Shown: piece after piece, positions 17,954 through 27,511 of the stretch
How positions within the stretch are numbered: position 1 is the first letter of the stretch
How the letters are laid out: every line of letters starts with the position of its first letter
Assembly: GCF_013283795.1 (NCBI RefSeq)
Contig: NZ_JABSOD010000001.1
Span: forward strand, 4,009 to 68,008
Origin: Rheinheimera lutimaris
GTDB lineage: Bacteria > Pseudomonadota > Gammaproteobacteria > Enterobacterales > Alteromonadaceae
Length of the DNA stretch: 64,000 nucleotides
Direction: 5' to 3'
Made by a program: the position numbers and the translations under genes
The notes under the pieces: generated by a model
Seen by the model: only the letters and a program-made list of their open reading frames with translations
Databases searched by the model: none
What the model was told of the DNA's origin: nothing

Positions 17954-19236
17954 CAGGCGAGCTCCAGTTGCAACAGCACCTGTTGCAACACGGCAAAATC
18001 GGCCGGAATGTCTTTACTTAGCCCCTGCTCTGCTGCGCAACGTGCCAAAGCTTCCGGTAACGCGATAGGCGTACCCAGAATGTTCTCTACCTGCTCTTTA
18101 AATTTGGCCGGGTGCGCCGTACCGAGGAAAATACCAAACTCGCCCGGTTGCAGGCTGCGTTTCAGTGCTTTAAATGCCACCGCGGCATGCGGCTCACTTA
18201 AATAACCCAGTTGCGACAACTGACGCACGCCAATCACAGTGTCATCCTCATCTACCATTACCGCTTCAATGTCGTCACGGCTGATAACACCTTGCGCCAG
18301 TAATGCTTCAACCCGCGGCCAGTTATTCGGTGCTGCAACATCCATCGCATTGGATAAAGTAGCGACGGTAGTTTTCGGCTGCCAATCACCGCTGCGCCAA
18401 TAGCGCGGTACGGTATCGTTGGCGTTAGTGGCTGCAACCATACGCTTAATGGGTAAACCCAGTGCTTTGGCAATTAAACCGGCGGTTAAATTACCAAAGT
18501 TACCGCTGGGCACAGCAATAACGACCTGGTCACGTTTGTCGGCCGGCACTTGTGCTACCGCTTCAAAGTAATAACAGATTTGCGCAAACAGCCGGCTGAT
18601 ATTAATTGAGTTTGCTGAGTTAATACTGAGCTTTTCCACCAGGGCTTGATGATCAAACACCTGCTTTACCAGCGCCTGACACTGGTCAAAATCACCGTCT
18701 ACTGCCAGGGTGGTGATATTTTCCCCCAAGGTGGTAAACAGCTTTTCCTGCAGCGGGCTGATTTTACCTTTCGGGAACAAGATCACCACTTGCACGCCGG
18801 GTTGGCGATAAAACGCATGCGCCACTGCAGCGCCGGTGTCCCCCGAGGTTGCCGTAACAATAGTGGTTTTTTTCCCGGCTTGCGCTTTGGCCAATGCCTG
18901 CGCCATAAAACGGCCGCCAAAGTCTTTAAAGGCCAGTGTCGGGCCATGAAACAGCTCAAGACAGCTGACATCATCCGATACCGGCACTAACGGCGCAGGA
19001 AAGGTAAAAGCATTGCTCAACATAGTGCTGACGTCGTCACTGCTTAGCTCATCGCCAATCAAGGCCTGTAAAATAGCACTGCTGCGCTCCACCAGCGACA
19101 TGTTTAACAGCGCGGCGATATCGGGTTTTGGCCAACTGGTGGGGAAGAATAAACCCTGCTCTTTGCCCAGGCCCTGGCGCACGGCTTGTAAAAAACTGAC
19201 CTGTTCGGCAGGTACTTTAATATTGGTTAACAACAT
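17953..19236 (-). CDS. thrC: Threonine synthase
   Basis: ThrC converts O-phosphohomoserine to threonine with pyridoxal phosphate, the last step of threonine synthesis. The 427-residue protein carries the PLP lysine K104 in [12 protein letters not shown] and the phosphate-binding loop [12 protein letters not shown]. The C-terminal [12 protein letters not shown] is typical of the enterobacterial-type enzyme. It is the third structural gene of thrABC, 9 bp after thrB and overlapping ung by one base. Control is expected from the thrL attenuator. Confidence 0.97.
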   Translation of the reverse strand: MLLTNIKVPAEQVSFLQAVRQGLGKEQGLFFPTSWPKPDIAALLNMSLVERSSAILQALIGDELSSDDVSTMLSNAFTFPAPLVPVSDDVSCLELFHGPTLAFKDFGGRFMAQALAKAQAGKKTTIVTATSGDTGAAVAHAFYRQPGVQVVILFPKGKISPLQEKLFTTLGENITTLAVDGDFDQCQALVKQVFDHQALVEKLSINSANSINISRLFAQICYYFEAVAQVPADKRDQVVIAVPSGNFGNLTAGLIAKALGLPIKRMVAATNANDTVPRYWRSGDWQPKTTVATLSNAMDVAAPNNWPRVEALLAQGVISRDDIEAVMVDEDDTVIGVRQLSQLGYLSEPHAAVAFKALKRSLQPGEFGIFLGTAHPAKFKEQVENILGTPIALPEALARCAAEQGLSKDIPADFAVLQQVLLQLELA

Positions 19237-19245
19237 AGTTTATTC

Positions 19246-20214
19246 CTACAGCGCCCTGGCGCCGGCTAATGACAAGCGACAAATTTGTGTGGTCGCGTCC
19301 TGATTCTTTTCATAATGCCGTGATAAATAATCCGCAGCAAGCTGTGCCTGTGCATCATCACGACACAAAGCAAATAACGTTGGACCAGCGCCTGAAATAC
19401 CCAGATGCAGTATGCCCTGCGCCATCAAAGCGCTGCGCAGCGCCGGTAATTCCGGCAGCAACGGTGTCCGCGCCGGTTCGGCCAGCAAATCCTGCAAGGC
19501 GCAATAAGCATCGGCTTCATCTTTGGCATACATGGCGCTGACAAAACGGCTGAGCATGCCGGCAAAAGCAATGCTGTGTGCCAGGCTCAGTTGCTGCGGC
19601 AATACTGCGCGGGCGGCTTTAGTTGACAGCACTGTGCCCGGATAGCTTAACACTACTCGCCAATGCTCAAACCACGGCAGGCTGCGGCACACAGCAGTAC
19701 TTTGCGGCAACATCAGTTGCAGGCCGCCCAAATAAGACGGCGCAACATTATCATAATGCACACTGCCGCTTACCCCACCTTCAGCCACCGCCATCAGCTG
19801 CAGCAGTTCAGAGGGCGATAACGGCTGACCGAAATAATCATTAAAGGCATAACAGGCCACCACGATAGAACAAGCACTGGAGCCCAGGCCGCTGCCCACC
19901 GGCAGGTTTTTATGCAGTCGCAGAGCTAAGCGCGGTAGCGTGCGGCCAACCTTTTGTTCAAAGGCGTAAAAGCAGCTCAGCACCAGATTGTCATCTGTGT
20001 GCTGCGGTAACTGATGCACATAGCGGCCAACAATATCCAGGCTAAGCTCAGCTTGTTCGCCGATAATATCCAGCACATCGCCAAACAGCTCGCCACTTAG
20101 TGGCTCGAAGGCGGCACCGAGTAAATCAAAGCCAACTGAAAAATTGCCGGTAGAGGCCGGCGCATAATAACGCTTCAGGTAATTAGCAGATGTAACGTCA
20201 GAATAATGCTGCAT
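19246..20214 (-). CDS. thrB: Homoserine kinase
   Basis: ThrB, a GHMP-family kinase, phosphorylates homoserine for threonine synthase. The 322-residue protein shows the ATP-binding PVGSGLGSSACS motif and the substrate segment YAPASTGNFSVGFDLLG near the N-terminus. It starts five bases after the thrA stop. The N-terminus is about a dozen residues longer than in E. coli (MQHYSDVTSANYLKR before YAPAS). I see no better start closer in. Confidence 0.96.
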   Translation of the reverse strand: MQHYSDVTSANYLKRYYAPASTGNFSVGFDLLGAAFEPLSGELFGDVLDIIGEQAELSLDIVGRYVHQLPQHTDDNLVLSCFYAFEQKVGRTLPRLALRLHKNLPVGSGLGSSACSIVVACYAFNDYFGQPLSPSELLQLMAVAEGGVSGSVHYDNVAPSYLGGLQLMLPQSTAVCRSLPWFEHWRVVLSYPGTVLSTKAARAVLPQQLSLAHSIAFAGMLSRFVSAMYAKDEADAYCALQDLLAEPARTPLLPELPALRSALMAQGILHLGISGAGPTLFALCRDDAQAQLAADYLSRHYEKNQDATTQICRLSLAGARAL

Positions 20215-20219
20215 AGTTA

Positions 20220-22679
20220 TTACACCTGTTGTTGCCAGCCAAGGGTGCGCATAATATCGCTGAATACCCCGGCAGACGTTACCGCAGCACCGGCACCATA
20301 ACCGCGCAGCACAAACGGGATCGGCTGATAATAACGGGTATGAATAGCCAGTGCGTTTTCACCGTCTTTCACCTTGGCCAACGGATGCTCTGCATCCAAC
20401 GCCTTTATCGCTACCCTGCATTTACCATCCACAATGCCACCGATATACCTCAGCACCTTACCTTCGGCTTTCGCCGCGGCAACGCGTTTGGCAAAAGCAG
20501 CATCTAACTGCGGCAGCTGCGCGATAAATTCATCTACTGTGGCTCCTGCTGCAAAATCGGCCGGTAGCACCGATTCTACCTCCACGTCGCTCAGTTCCAG
20601 TGTCATACCGGCTTCACGGGCCAGAATTAACAACTTACGGGCCACGTCCATACCGGATAAGTCATCGCGCGGATCCGGCTCGGTAAAGCCCAGTGCTTTG
20701 GCTTTTTTCGTCACATCCGATAAGGCAACACCCTGCTCCAGCTCGCCGAACATATAAGATAACGAACCGGATAAAATCCCTTCAAAGGCCAGCAATTCAT
20801 CACCGGCATTTAGCAGCCCCTGCAAGGTATCAATTACCGGCAAACCGGCTCCTACCGTAGTTTCATACAAAAACCGGCGCCGGTTTTGCTGTGCCAACTG
20901 GCGCAGTTGCTGGTAATAAGCAAAAGACGCGGTATTGGCTTTTTTGTTCGGCGTAACCACATGGAAACCGGCAGCAAGAAAATCAGCATACTGCGCGGCC
21001 ACCTGCTCAGAGCTGGTACAATCCACCAGCACCGGATTGGTCAGGTGCTGCTGCTGGGCAAAGCGGGTTAAGTTCGCTACCGAAAACACCGTTTTCGCTG
21101 CGGCCAGCTGCGGCTGCCACTGTGACAAATCAACACCATCGCTGTGTAACAAAGTGGCTTTACTGTTAGCAATGCCATATACCGTAACCTTTACCTGGCG
21201 GCTGTGCAAAAACGCCTGCTGACGCTGAATTTGGGCCAGCAACTCACTGCCCACCACGCCACAGCCGACCAAAAACACATCGATACTGGGCACATGGCTG
21301 AAGAAGTTCTCGTGGCAAACCTTCACGGCATTTTTACAGGCAGATTGCTCAATAACAGCAGAGATAGAGCGCTCGCTACTGTCCTGTGCAATCGCTACCA
21401 CGTTAACCCGTGCCTGTGCCAATGAAGCAAAAAACTTCGCCGCCACGCCGCGATGCTGCCGCATGCCATCGCCCACCAGGCTGACAATGGCCATGTCGGG
21501 TAAAATACTCAGCTCGCGTAATAAACCGGTTTGCAGCTCCAGTTCAAACTCCTGCTGTAAAGCATGTTTTGCTGCGGCTAAATGCAATTGCGGTACACAA
21601 AAGCTGATACTGAATTCAGAAGACGACTGCGTGATCAAACTGACCGAAATCTGTGCCCGTGCCATAGACGCAAACACGCGGCTGGCCATCCCCACCACAC
21701 CTTTTAAGCCAGGACCGGATACCGTCACCAATGCCAGGTGCTCCAGGCTGGAGATGCCCTTCACCAAAGAATCACCTTCGCCGTTGTTGTCGATACAGGT
21801 GCCGGGCGCGGCGGGGTTTAAGGTATTTTTGATGTAACAGGGAATATTGAAACGCGCTAACGGGCCTATGGTTTTCGGGTGCAGTACCTTGGCACCAAAA
21901 TACGACAACTCCATCGCTTCATCATAAGATAAGCGGTCAATCAGTTTGGCATTTTTTACCTGCCGTGGATCGGCGCTGTACACACCATCTACATCGGTCC
22001 AGATTTCGCAGGCTACCGCACGGATACTGGCCGCGACAATAGCGCCGGAATAATCCGAGCCATTGCGGCCCAGCAAGCAGGTTTCGCCCTGCGCATTGCT
22101 GGATACAAAGCCGGCAATAACATAGACCTGAGCACTTTGGCCGGCAATCGCCTGCTGTAACGTTTGTTCGGAAGCGGCAATATCGGCTGTGGCGTTTAAA
22201 TAATCACCACTGCTTTTTACCAGGCTTACCGCGTTAAGTGCCACAGCATGCACTGGTTTGGCATTTAACAGTGCTGTCATCAACGCCACGCTGAACTGCT
22301 CCCCCAGGCCAAGGATCTGCGCCTTAATATGGTCCGGACAATGCCGCAACAGCTGAATACCGGTAAGCTGTGCCTGTAGTTGTGCCAGTTGTGCTTGTGC
22401 TACCTGCTGTAACTCATCCAGCTTCGCCGTTGCAAACAGCCTGGCGGCCTCTGCTGCCAATGTCTGATAACGCTGAGCAAGCTGCTGTAACAAACCAGTG
22501 AAGTCTGAGCCCAAATATGCCAAATCGGTCAGCTCCACCAGCGTATTGGTTACCCCCTGTGGGGCCGATAACACCAAACAAATACGATCTGTGGTTGTCA
22601 GTTGTTGCACTATATTTGCAACTTCGGCAAAACGGTCAACTGACGCCAGCGACGAACCGCCAAATTTGAGCACCCTCAT
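20220..22679 (-). CDS. thrA: Bifunctional aspartokinase I / homoserine dehydrogenase I
   Basis: ThrA catalyses the first and third steps of the aspartate pathway towards threonine and is normally feedback-inhibited by threonine. The 819-residue protein matches E. coli (820). It has the aspartokinase N-terminus [12 protein letters not shown], regulatory ACT-type segments in the middle (about 310-455), then homoserine dehydrogenase from about 460 with a [13 protein letters not shown] nucleotide-binding fold. The start is ATG 22679, because AAGGAG sits just upstream; the ATG six codons earlier overlaps that ribosome-binding site. thrL and its terminator precede it. Confidence 0.97.
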   Translation of the reverse strand: MRVLKFGGSSLASVDRFAEVANIVQQLTTTDRICLVLSAPQGVTNTLVELTDLAYLGSDFTGLLQQLAQRYQTLAAEAARLFATAKLDELQQVAQAQLAQLQAQLTGIQLLRHCPDHIKAQILGLGEQFSVALMTALLNAKPVHAVALNAVSLVKSSGDYLNATADIAASEQTLQQAIAGQSAQVYVIAGFVSSNAQGETCLLGRNGSDYSGAIVAASIRAVACEIWTDVDGVYSADPRQVKNAKLIDRLSYDEAMELSYFGAKVLHPKTIGPLARFNIPCYIKNTLNPAAPGTCIDNNGEGDSLVKGISSLEHLALVTVSGPGLKGVVGMASRVFASMARAQISVSLITQSSSEFSISFCVPQLHLAAAKHALQQEFELELQTGLLRELSILPDMAIVSLVGDGMRQHRGVAAKFFASLAQARVNVVAIAQDSSERSISAVIEQSACKNAVKVCHENFFSHVPSIDVFLVGCGVVGSELLAQIQRQQAFLHSRQVKVTVYGIANSKATLLHSDGVDLSQWQPQLAAAKTVFSVANLTRFAQQQHLTNPVLVDCTSSEQVAAQYADFLAAGFHVVTPNKKANTASFAYYQQLRQLAQQNRRRFLYETTVGAGLPVIDTLQGLLNAGDELLAFEGILSGSLSYMFGELEQGVALSDVTKKAKALGFTEPDPRDDLSGMDVARKLLILAREAGMTLELSDVEVESVLPADFAAGATVDEFIAQLPQLDAAFAKRVAAAKAEGKVLRYIGGIVDGKCRVAIKALDAEHPLAKVKDGENALAIHTRYYQPIPFVLRGYGAGAAVTSAGVFSDIMRTLGWQQQV

Positions 22680-22763
22680 ATTAAACTCCTTGCGCATTAA
22701 TTACTGAAATGGTCAGTTATCGCGACACTTGATTTGTATTTTGCCGGCGCTGCACATCAGCGC

Positions 22764-22802
22764 CAAAAAAAAGACCCGTGACATTTGAGGTCACGGGTCT
22801 TT
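22764..22802 (-). terminator. Threonine operon attenuator terminator
   Basis: A 13-bp stem AAAGACCCGTGAC / GTCACGGGTCTTT (22770-22802) with a 7-base loop is followed on the minus strand by eight or so T. It lies between the thrL stop and thrA, exactly where an attenuator belongs. When ribosomes pass the Thr/Ile codons freely the hairpin should form and stop transcription before thrA. Confidence 0.93.
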
Positions 22803-22827
22803 TTACAGACAACACACCGCCGACCTC

Positions 22828-22887
22828 CTACCCCGAAGGGTTGGTGGTAATAATAATGGTGGTGAGTACTGTCGTTTTTATTTTCAT
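22828..22887 (-). CDS. thrL: thr operon leader peptide
   Basis: This is a 19-codon open reading frame (ATG 22887, TAG 22828) reading MKIKTTVLTTIIITTNPSG. Six residues are Thr and four are Ile, the amino acids whose charged tRNA levels control the operon in E. coli. Codons at the stop form ACCC-UUCG-GGGU, a classic cUUCGg tetraloop hairpin (22830-22841). TTGACA (22924-22919) and CATAGT (22900-22895), 18 bp apart, could be the promoter. That would place the transcript start almost at the ATG, so the promoter call is weak. Confidence 0.9.
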   Translation of the reverse strand: MKIKTTVLTTIIITTNPSG

Positions 22888-22945
22888 GGTTGTCACTATG
22901 CACAGACTTATAGACGTCTGTCAACGGCTAATTTAATGGCAGAGA

Positions 22946-23311
22946 TTAAATTAAACCATACTTGTTCATCACAGCAGCCAGCTTATCAGCAGAAGCCGGC
23001 TTAGCTATAAAAGCCAGCGCCCCCAGTTCCGTTACCCGTTTTTGCATTTCCGGTTGAATATCTGCCGACACTACAATAACAAAACAATCTATTGCCTCTG
23101 CTTTTATCGCTTCCAGTACACCTATGCCGTCCAGTTCCGGCATGGTCAGGTCTAGAAAGACCACGCCAATATCCCTGGCACGCAACAATGATATTGCCTC
23201 AACACCGTTGGCAGCAGTAACAATTTCTGCATCAAAGTTAACCGGCAGGGATTTTTTCAACTGATTACGCGCCAGCAGAGAGTCATCACAAATTAACGCG
23301 GTGAACGCCAT
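22946..23311 (-). CDS. CheY-like single-domain response regulator
   Basis: The 121-residue protein is only a receiver domain. It has the acidic pair in LICDDSLL (9-10), phosphorylated D54 in VVFLDLTMPELDG, a serine in VIVVSAD and the lysine in FIAKPAS. There is no output domain, so it should act by binding a partner. It starts 184 bp from, and divergent to, a membrane histidine kinase gene, a natural candidate partner. The target is unknown. Confidence 0.9.
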   Translation of the reverse strand: MAFTALICDDSLLARNQLKKSLPVNFDAEIVTAANGVEAISLLRARDIGVVFLDLTMPELDGIGVLEAIKAEAIDCFVIVVSADIQPEMQKRVTELGALAFIAKPASADKLAAVMNKYGLI

Positions 23312-23495
23312 GTACTACAGCCTGTATTGTGGTGTTTTGCGACACTGTTTGGTTAAAAAATATATACAGAGCATCACTATAAAGCAATATCTGCACTATA
23401 AATAGCTCAGATCCACTCAGGCTATTTGCAAACTGCCGGTTATTGGTTATGGTAGTGTGATAAGCAAAAACGATATCGCCACACAAGGTTACTTC

Positions 23496-25244
23496 ATGCA
23501 GCACAAAAGCTTATCCCGTAAGCTGTTAACCAAAGTCTTGTCAGTTTATTTTATCCTGACCTTCGTGGTGACGCTGGGGCAAATTGTTGCGGAATACTTT
23601 AATACCAAAAACCATATCAATGGCGAGTTGGAGACGCTGCAGCAAACCTTTTCCGGCAGCCTGACACGGGCAATATGGGAGCTGAACACCCAACAAGCCT
23701 TGATCATTGCCGACGGTTTATTGGCAATACCGGCCATTGAGGGCATTATTGTACGCGATGACAGCGGCGCTGTTATTACCCAACTGGGCCGTTATCTTAA
23801 CATTCAGGAGCGTTTCAGCACCCAGCTGGTGCGCGAGGGCGTGCGCCTGACAGAACAGCAATCCGGTATTTTTGGTTATACCTTCCCGCTGATTTTCGAA
23901 TTTTCCGGCCGCGCTACCCAGGTGGGTGATGTCACGCTGTTTTCCAGTCGTGCCGTAGTCATAGACCGGATAAAAGTAGGCATTTACTTCCTTGTCGGTA
24001 ATGCCATGTTAAAAACTACTTTTCTTATCATTCTGTTTTTGCTGGCGTTTCGTAGACAACTTACCCTGCCGCTGACAGAGTTAACGCAACAAATTGAGGA
24101 TCTGGAGCTGGATCAGCTCGACGGCGCCAAAGTCGAAATTCAGCATGATGACACCTCAGAACTGAGCGTGATGGCGGATGCGTTTAATCGCTTAATCAGC
24201 CGCGTACAAGACTACAAAACCCAGCTGGAAACCACGCAAAAGCAACTGATGCTGTCAAATGAAAAGCTGGACCAGCAAAACCTGATGCTGGAACAGGAGG
24301 TCGCGCGCAAAACCTCCGGTTTAAGCCAGGCGATGATGGACTTGCAGCAACAGAAGCAGGAATTGGAAGTTAAACAGCAAAGCTTGCGCGAAGAAATAGA
24401 ACGCCGCCGTCATACTGAAGATGCCTTACGCAGCAAGCAAACCGAGCTGGAAAAAATTGTTGATGATTTAAAGCAGGCTCAGGACCGGTTGGTGCAGTCG
24501 GAGAAAATGGCAGCGCTTGGTGGTCTGGTTGCCGGTATTACGCATGAAGTAAATACGCCTGTTGGTATCGGCGTAACGGCCACCAGCTTTCTGGCAGAAA
24601 AAATCAGTACCCTGGCGCAAGCCTATAAAGATAAGACGCTGTCACCGAAGAACCTGGAACATTTTATTGAAGAGGCAACCCAAGGCGCAGAGTTGCTGCA
24701 GTCTAATTTAATGCGCGCATCAGAGCTTATTGCCAGCTTTAAGCAAATTGCAGTTGACCAAACCAGTGAAGCAGTGCGCACTATTAATCTGGCAGATTAC
24801 CTGCACGAAGTGATCCGCTCATTGCAACCCAACTTTAAGAAAACCCGCCACCAAATTGAAGTAAATTGCCCGGATAACATTATGCTGAACTGTCCGGCCG
24901 GAGCGATATCACAGATATTTACCAACCTGCTGATGAACTCGTTAATTCATGCCTTTGAAGACACTAATGAAGGCCAGATCCGTATTACTGTATTAGATGA
25001 AGACGAAAATGTTGACATCAAATACAGCGATAACGGCAAAGGGCTGACTCCGGAACAATTAGAAAAACTGTTCCACCCGTTTTTTACCACTAAACGCGAT
25101 CAGGGTGGCAGTGGCCTGGGTACGCATATTACTTATAATCTGGTGCGCCAGACGCTGGGCGGCAGTATTACTGTCAGCAGCGAGCCCGGCAAAGGCTTGC
25201 ATTACCATATCGCTTTTCCAAAAAATCTGAAAATTCCGACTTGA
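23496..25244 (+). CDS. Membrane sensor histidine kinase
   Basis: The 582-residue kinase has a transmembrane helix at about 13-32, a periplasmic sensor of about 130 residues, a second helix at 163-185, a HAMP-like linker (186-240) and a long coiled coil (about 240-335). H350 in AGITHEVNTPVG is the likely phosphoacceptor, and the ATPase domain shows NLLMNSLIHAF, DNGKGL and GSGLGTHI. The ITHEVNTPVG box fits the HisKA subgroup seen in DctB-like kinases. I take ATG 23496, with AAGG seven bases upstream, over a GTG at 23457. It is divergent from a CheY-like regulator. The signal is unknown. Confidence 0.9.
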   Translation: MQHKSLSRKLLTKVLSVYFILTFVVTLGQIVAEYFNTKNHINGELETLQQTFSGSLTRAIWELNTQQALIIADGLLAIPAIEGIIVRDDSGAVITQLGRYLNIQERFSTQLVREGVRLTEQQSGIFGYTFPLIFEFSGRATQVGDVTLFSSRAVVIDRIKVGIYFLVGNAMLKTTFLIILFLLAFRRQLTLPLTELTQQIEDLELDQLDGAKVEIQHDDTSELSVMADAFNRLISRVQDYKTQLETTQKQLMLSNEKLDQQNLMLEQEVARKTSGLSQAMMDLQQQKQELEVKQQSLREEIERRRHTEDALRSKQTELEKIVDDLKQAQDRLVQSEKMAALGGLVAGITHEVNTPVGIGVTATSFLAEKISTLAQAYKDKTLSPKNLEHFIEEATQGAELLQSNLMRASELIASFKQIAVDQTSEAVRTINLADYLHEVIRSLQPNFKKTRHQIEVNCPDNIMLNCPAGAISQIFTNLLMNSLIHAFEDTNEGQIRITVLDEDENVDIKYSDNGKGLTPEQLEKLFHPFFTTKRDQGGSGLGTHITYNLVRQTLGGSITVSSEPGKGLHYHIAFPKNLKIPT

Positions 25245-25288
25245 TACACGTTATACTGCCGGTCGGATTTTTTTGATTTGAGTGAATT

Positions 25289-26188
25289 ATGTGGTTTAAA
25301 AATGTTCGCGTTTATAAGCTCAGCGCCCCTCTGAGCACTGATGTCGGGGCTTGGGAGCAAGCCCTGGCAGAATTCAAATTTACCCCGCTAAGCGCCCAGG
25401 AAGCAGTAAAAACCGGCTTCAGCTTTCCGCTGCATCCCAGTATTAAACAGTATTGCCATGCCTGCGGTCATTTGCAGTTTTTTGCTGTTAAACGCCAGGA
25501 GAAAATTCTGCCGGCGGCCGTGATCAATGAAGAAATGCAGCCCAAAGTTGAGGCAATGGAACTGGAAAAAGGCCGGCCGTTAAGCCGCAAAGAAAAACAG
25601 AGTATTAAAGAAGAACTGCAGCTGAGTTTATTGCCCAGAGCTTTCAGCCGCTCTTCGTTAACCCAGGGCTACTATGATCCGGAAAATCAGTGGTTGGTGA
25701 TTAACAGCGGCAGTGCCGGCAAAGCCGAAGACGTACTGGCGTTACTGCGTAAAGCCTTGGGTTCCTTACCTGCACTGCCGTGGCTGGATAACCACAAACT
25801 GAATGCCAACTTGCAACTTTGGTTGCAAAACAAAGCCCTGCCGCAAGGTTTTGTGCAAGGCAGTGATGCCGAGCTCAAAGCACCGGATGAAGAAGGCGCT
25901 AAAGTGAAATTCAGTAATCATTTATTGACTGCCGATGAAGTGCAAAGCCACCTGCAGGATAAACTGGTTACCAGTATCGCTCTGGAGCAAGCAGAAGGCT
26001 TGTCACTGCAAATTACCGATGACGGCGCACTGAAACGACTGAAATTCCATGATCTGTTAACCGGGCAAAATGATGAATTGGGCTGGGAAGATTTAACTGC
26101 CAGACTGGATGCTGATTTACTGCTGATGGCATCTGCCCTGAACCTGGCGCTGCTGAGTATCAGCCAGCAGCTGGCCACAGCAGACTAA
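25289..26188 (+). CDS. rdgC: Recombination-associated protein RdgC
   Basis: RdgC is a nucleoid-associated, ring-forming DNA-binding protein that limits RecA activity at double-stranded DNA. The 299-residue protein begins MWFKNVRVYKLSAPL and has the family length (303 in E. coli). It also has QGYYDPENQWLVIN and a C-terminal helical region. It sits 44 bp downstream of the histidine kinase on the same strand and converges with the HDOD gene, with 20 bp between the stops. Confidence 0.94.
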   Translation: MWFKNVRVYKLSAPLSTDVGAWEQALAEFKFTPLSAQEAVKTGFSFPLHPSIKQYCHACGHLQFFAVKRQEKILPAAVINEEMQPKVEAMELEKGRPLSRKEKQSIKEELQLSLLPRAFSRSSLTQGYYDPENQWLVINSGSAGKAEDVLALLRKALGSLPALPWLDNHKLNANLQLWLQNKALPQGFVQGSDAELKAPDEEGAKVKFSNHLLTADEVQSHLQDKLVTSIALEQAEGLSLQITDDGALKRLKFHDLLTGQNDELGWEDLTARLDADLLLMASALNLALLSISQQLATAD

Positions 26189-26208
26189 CACGCTGCAGCC
26201 AAACCGGT

Positions 26209-27051
26209 TTAACTGAACACCGCCCGCACATCCTGATATACCGTTTGTATTTCAGGATGCTGCATAAAATCTTCCTGCGGCACCATTTGCATCGCAACAT
26301 AATACTGCAGCAAACGTTGTTGTAATTCTTTGTCGGCGTAGCCGTCTCTGGCGATAATTGCCAGCCGGATAAAATCGGTATAACCCGGGCCGGGTTTATC
26401 CGGTTGCAGTTTCTTCCATTGCAACGCCGCTTGATAAAACTCATCCGCAAAACCCCAGGCATACAAAATCCGCATACTGACTTCGGTTGATAGTCTGGTT
26501 GCCATTTGCAATAAAAAGCGCGGGTCGCCCAGCAAGGCTTGCTCCCGTTCAGCTTCCGCAACCACCGGCAAAGCGCCGATATTGTGCACCAGCGCGACCA
26601 ACGTCATAACGTCTTTATTCAGGCCGCTACGGGCTTCACGGCTGTTATAATACGCCAGGCAAGATGCCGCTACACTGGCCACCTGCACACTGCTTTGCCA
26701 CAACGCATCTAACTGCTGCTGCACTTGCTTATGTTTTGACACAAACACCTGCTCCAGTGCCATCGCTATAGCTATATTGCGAATTTGGCTCAACCCGATG
26801 CGGGTTACCGCCTGATTCAGGGTATTCACTTTTATCGAGCGTCCCATAAAAGCGCTGTTGGCGACTTTGATCATTCTGGCAGCCAAAGCAGGATCCTGTG
26901 CTATTACATCGGCCATATCCAACAGGCTGATATCTGCCTCGGCAGAACGTTGGCGTACTTTTAATGCGACATCAGGCAGGGTTGGCAACAGCAATTTGTC
27001 TTGCTGTATTTTCTGCTCAAGTAGTTGAATTAACTGTTGCTGGACAGACAT
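26209..27051 (-). CDS. HDOD-domain signalling protein
   Basis: HDOD domains are HD-GYP-related but usually lack full catalytic residues; they act in bacterial signalling and regulation. The 280-residue protein contains the typical core from about residue 20 (LPTLPDVALKVRQ, VIAQDPALAARMIKVANSAF, LNQAVTRIGLSQIRNIAIAMAL). It starts 25 bp after the Hpt end of the hybrid kinase on the same strand, so both are probably co-expressed and may share a pathway. No output or enzymatic motif is visible. Confidence 0.88.
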   Translation of the reverse strand: MSVQQQLIQLLEQKIQQDKLLLPTLPDVALKVRQRSAEADISLLDMADVIAQDPALAARMIKVANSAFMGRSIKVNTLNQAVTRIGLSQIRNIAIAMALEQVFVSKHKQVQQQLDALWQSSVQVASVAASCLAYYNSREARSGLNKDVMTLVALVHNIGALPVVAEAEREQALLGDPRFLLQMATRLSTEVSMRILYAWGFADEFYQAALQWKKLQPDKPGPGYTDFIRLAIIARDGYADKELQQRLLQYYVAMQMVPQEDFMQHPEIQTVYQDVRAVFS

Positions 27052-27076
27052 AAGCCCCCTTTTACACTGCTAATCA

Positions 27077-27511
27077 TTAAACGCGTGCTGACGCATCAGC
27101 ACTGCGCTGCACCACAGACTGTATTTTAACCAGCAACTCAGTGCAGCCGGCTCGTTCATTGTTCGCGCAGCGTTCCAATTCACCTGCCAGCGTAGTCAGT
27201 TCAGGATAGCCCATACTGCCGGCGCTGCCTTTCAGACTATGCGCAGCAAAAGCCAGCTCGCGCCATTGGCCGGCATCACAATAGCCTTGTAACTCGCTGC
27301 ACAACTGTGGCAACTGCATACTGAATTGTTGCTTCAATGCCTGCATCTGCGGATCCTGTGCTAATTGCTGCTCTAATAACTCAACCGCTGTTAAAGATGT
27401 CTTAGCGCCAAATTTACCGAGAATATTAAGTAAATCGCTCTGCATTACCGGTTTTGGCAATAAGCTCTGACAGCCGGCGGCCTTATAACGCTCCAGATCT
27501 TCTGTCATCAC
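27077..27511 (-). CDS. C-terminal part of the hybrid kinase: receiver end plus Hpt domain (separated by a frameshift)
   Basis: This 144-residue frame begins inside a receiver domain (MTEDLERYKAAGCQSLLPKPV carries its conserved lysine). It ends with a histidine phosphotransfer domain whose histidine is H91 in FAAHSLKGSAGSMG. It is not a natural stand-alone gene. Its frame extends upstream, without stop, to the run of nine G at 27577-27585, where it would join the kinase frame if one G were removed. A fused protein would be 884 residues. It could be translated alone from ATG 27511, but would then lack the front of the receiver domain. Confidence 0.8.
   Translation of the reverse strand: MMTEDLERYKAAGCQSLLPKPVMQSDLLNILGKFGAKTSLTAVELLEQQLAQDPQMQALKQQFSMQLPQLCSELQGYCDAGQWRELAFAAHSLKGSAGSMGYPELTTLAGELERCANNERAGCTELLVKIQSVVQRSADASARV

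Noticed and set aside
22895-22924. Firm promoter call for thrL
   Set aside because: TTGACA-N18-CATAGT would start transcription at the leader ATG itself, which is unusual, so it is mentioned only as possible.
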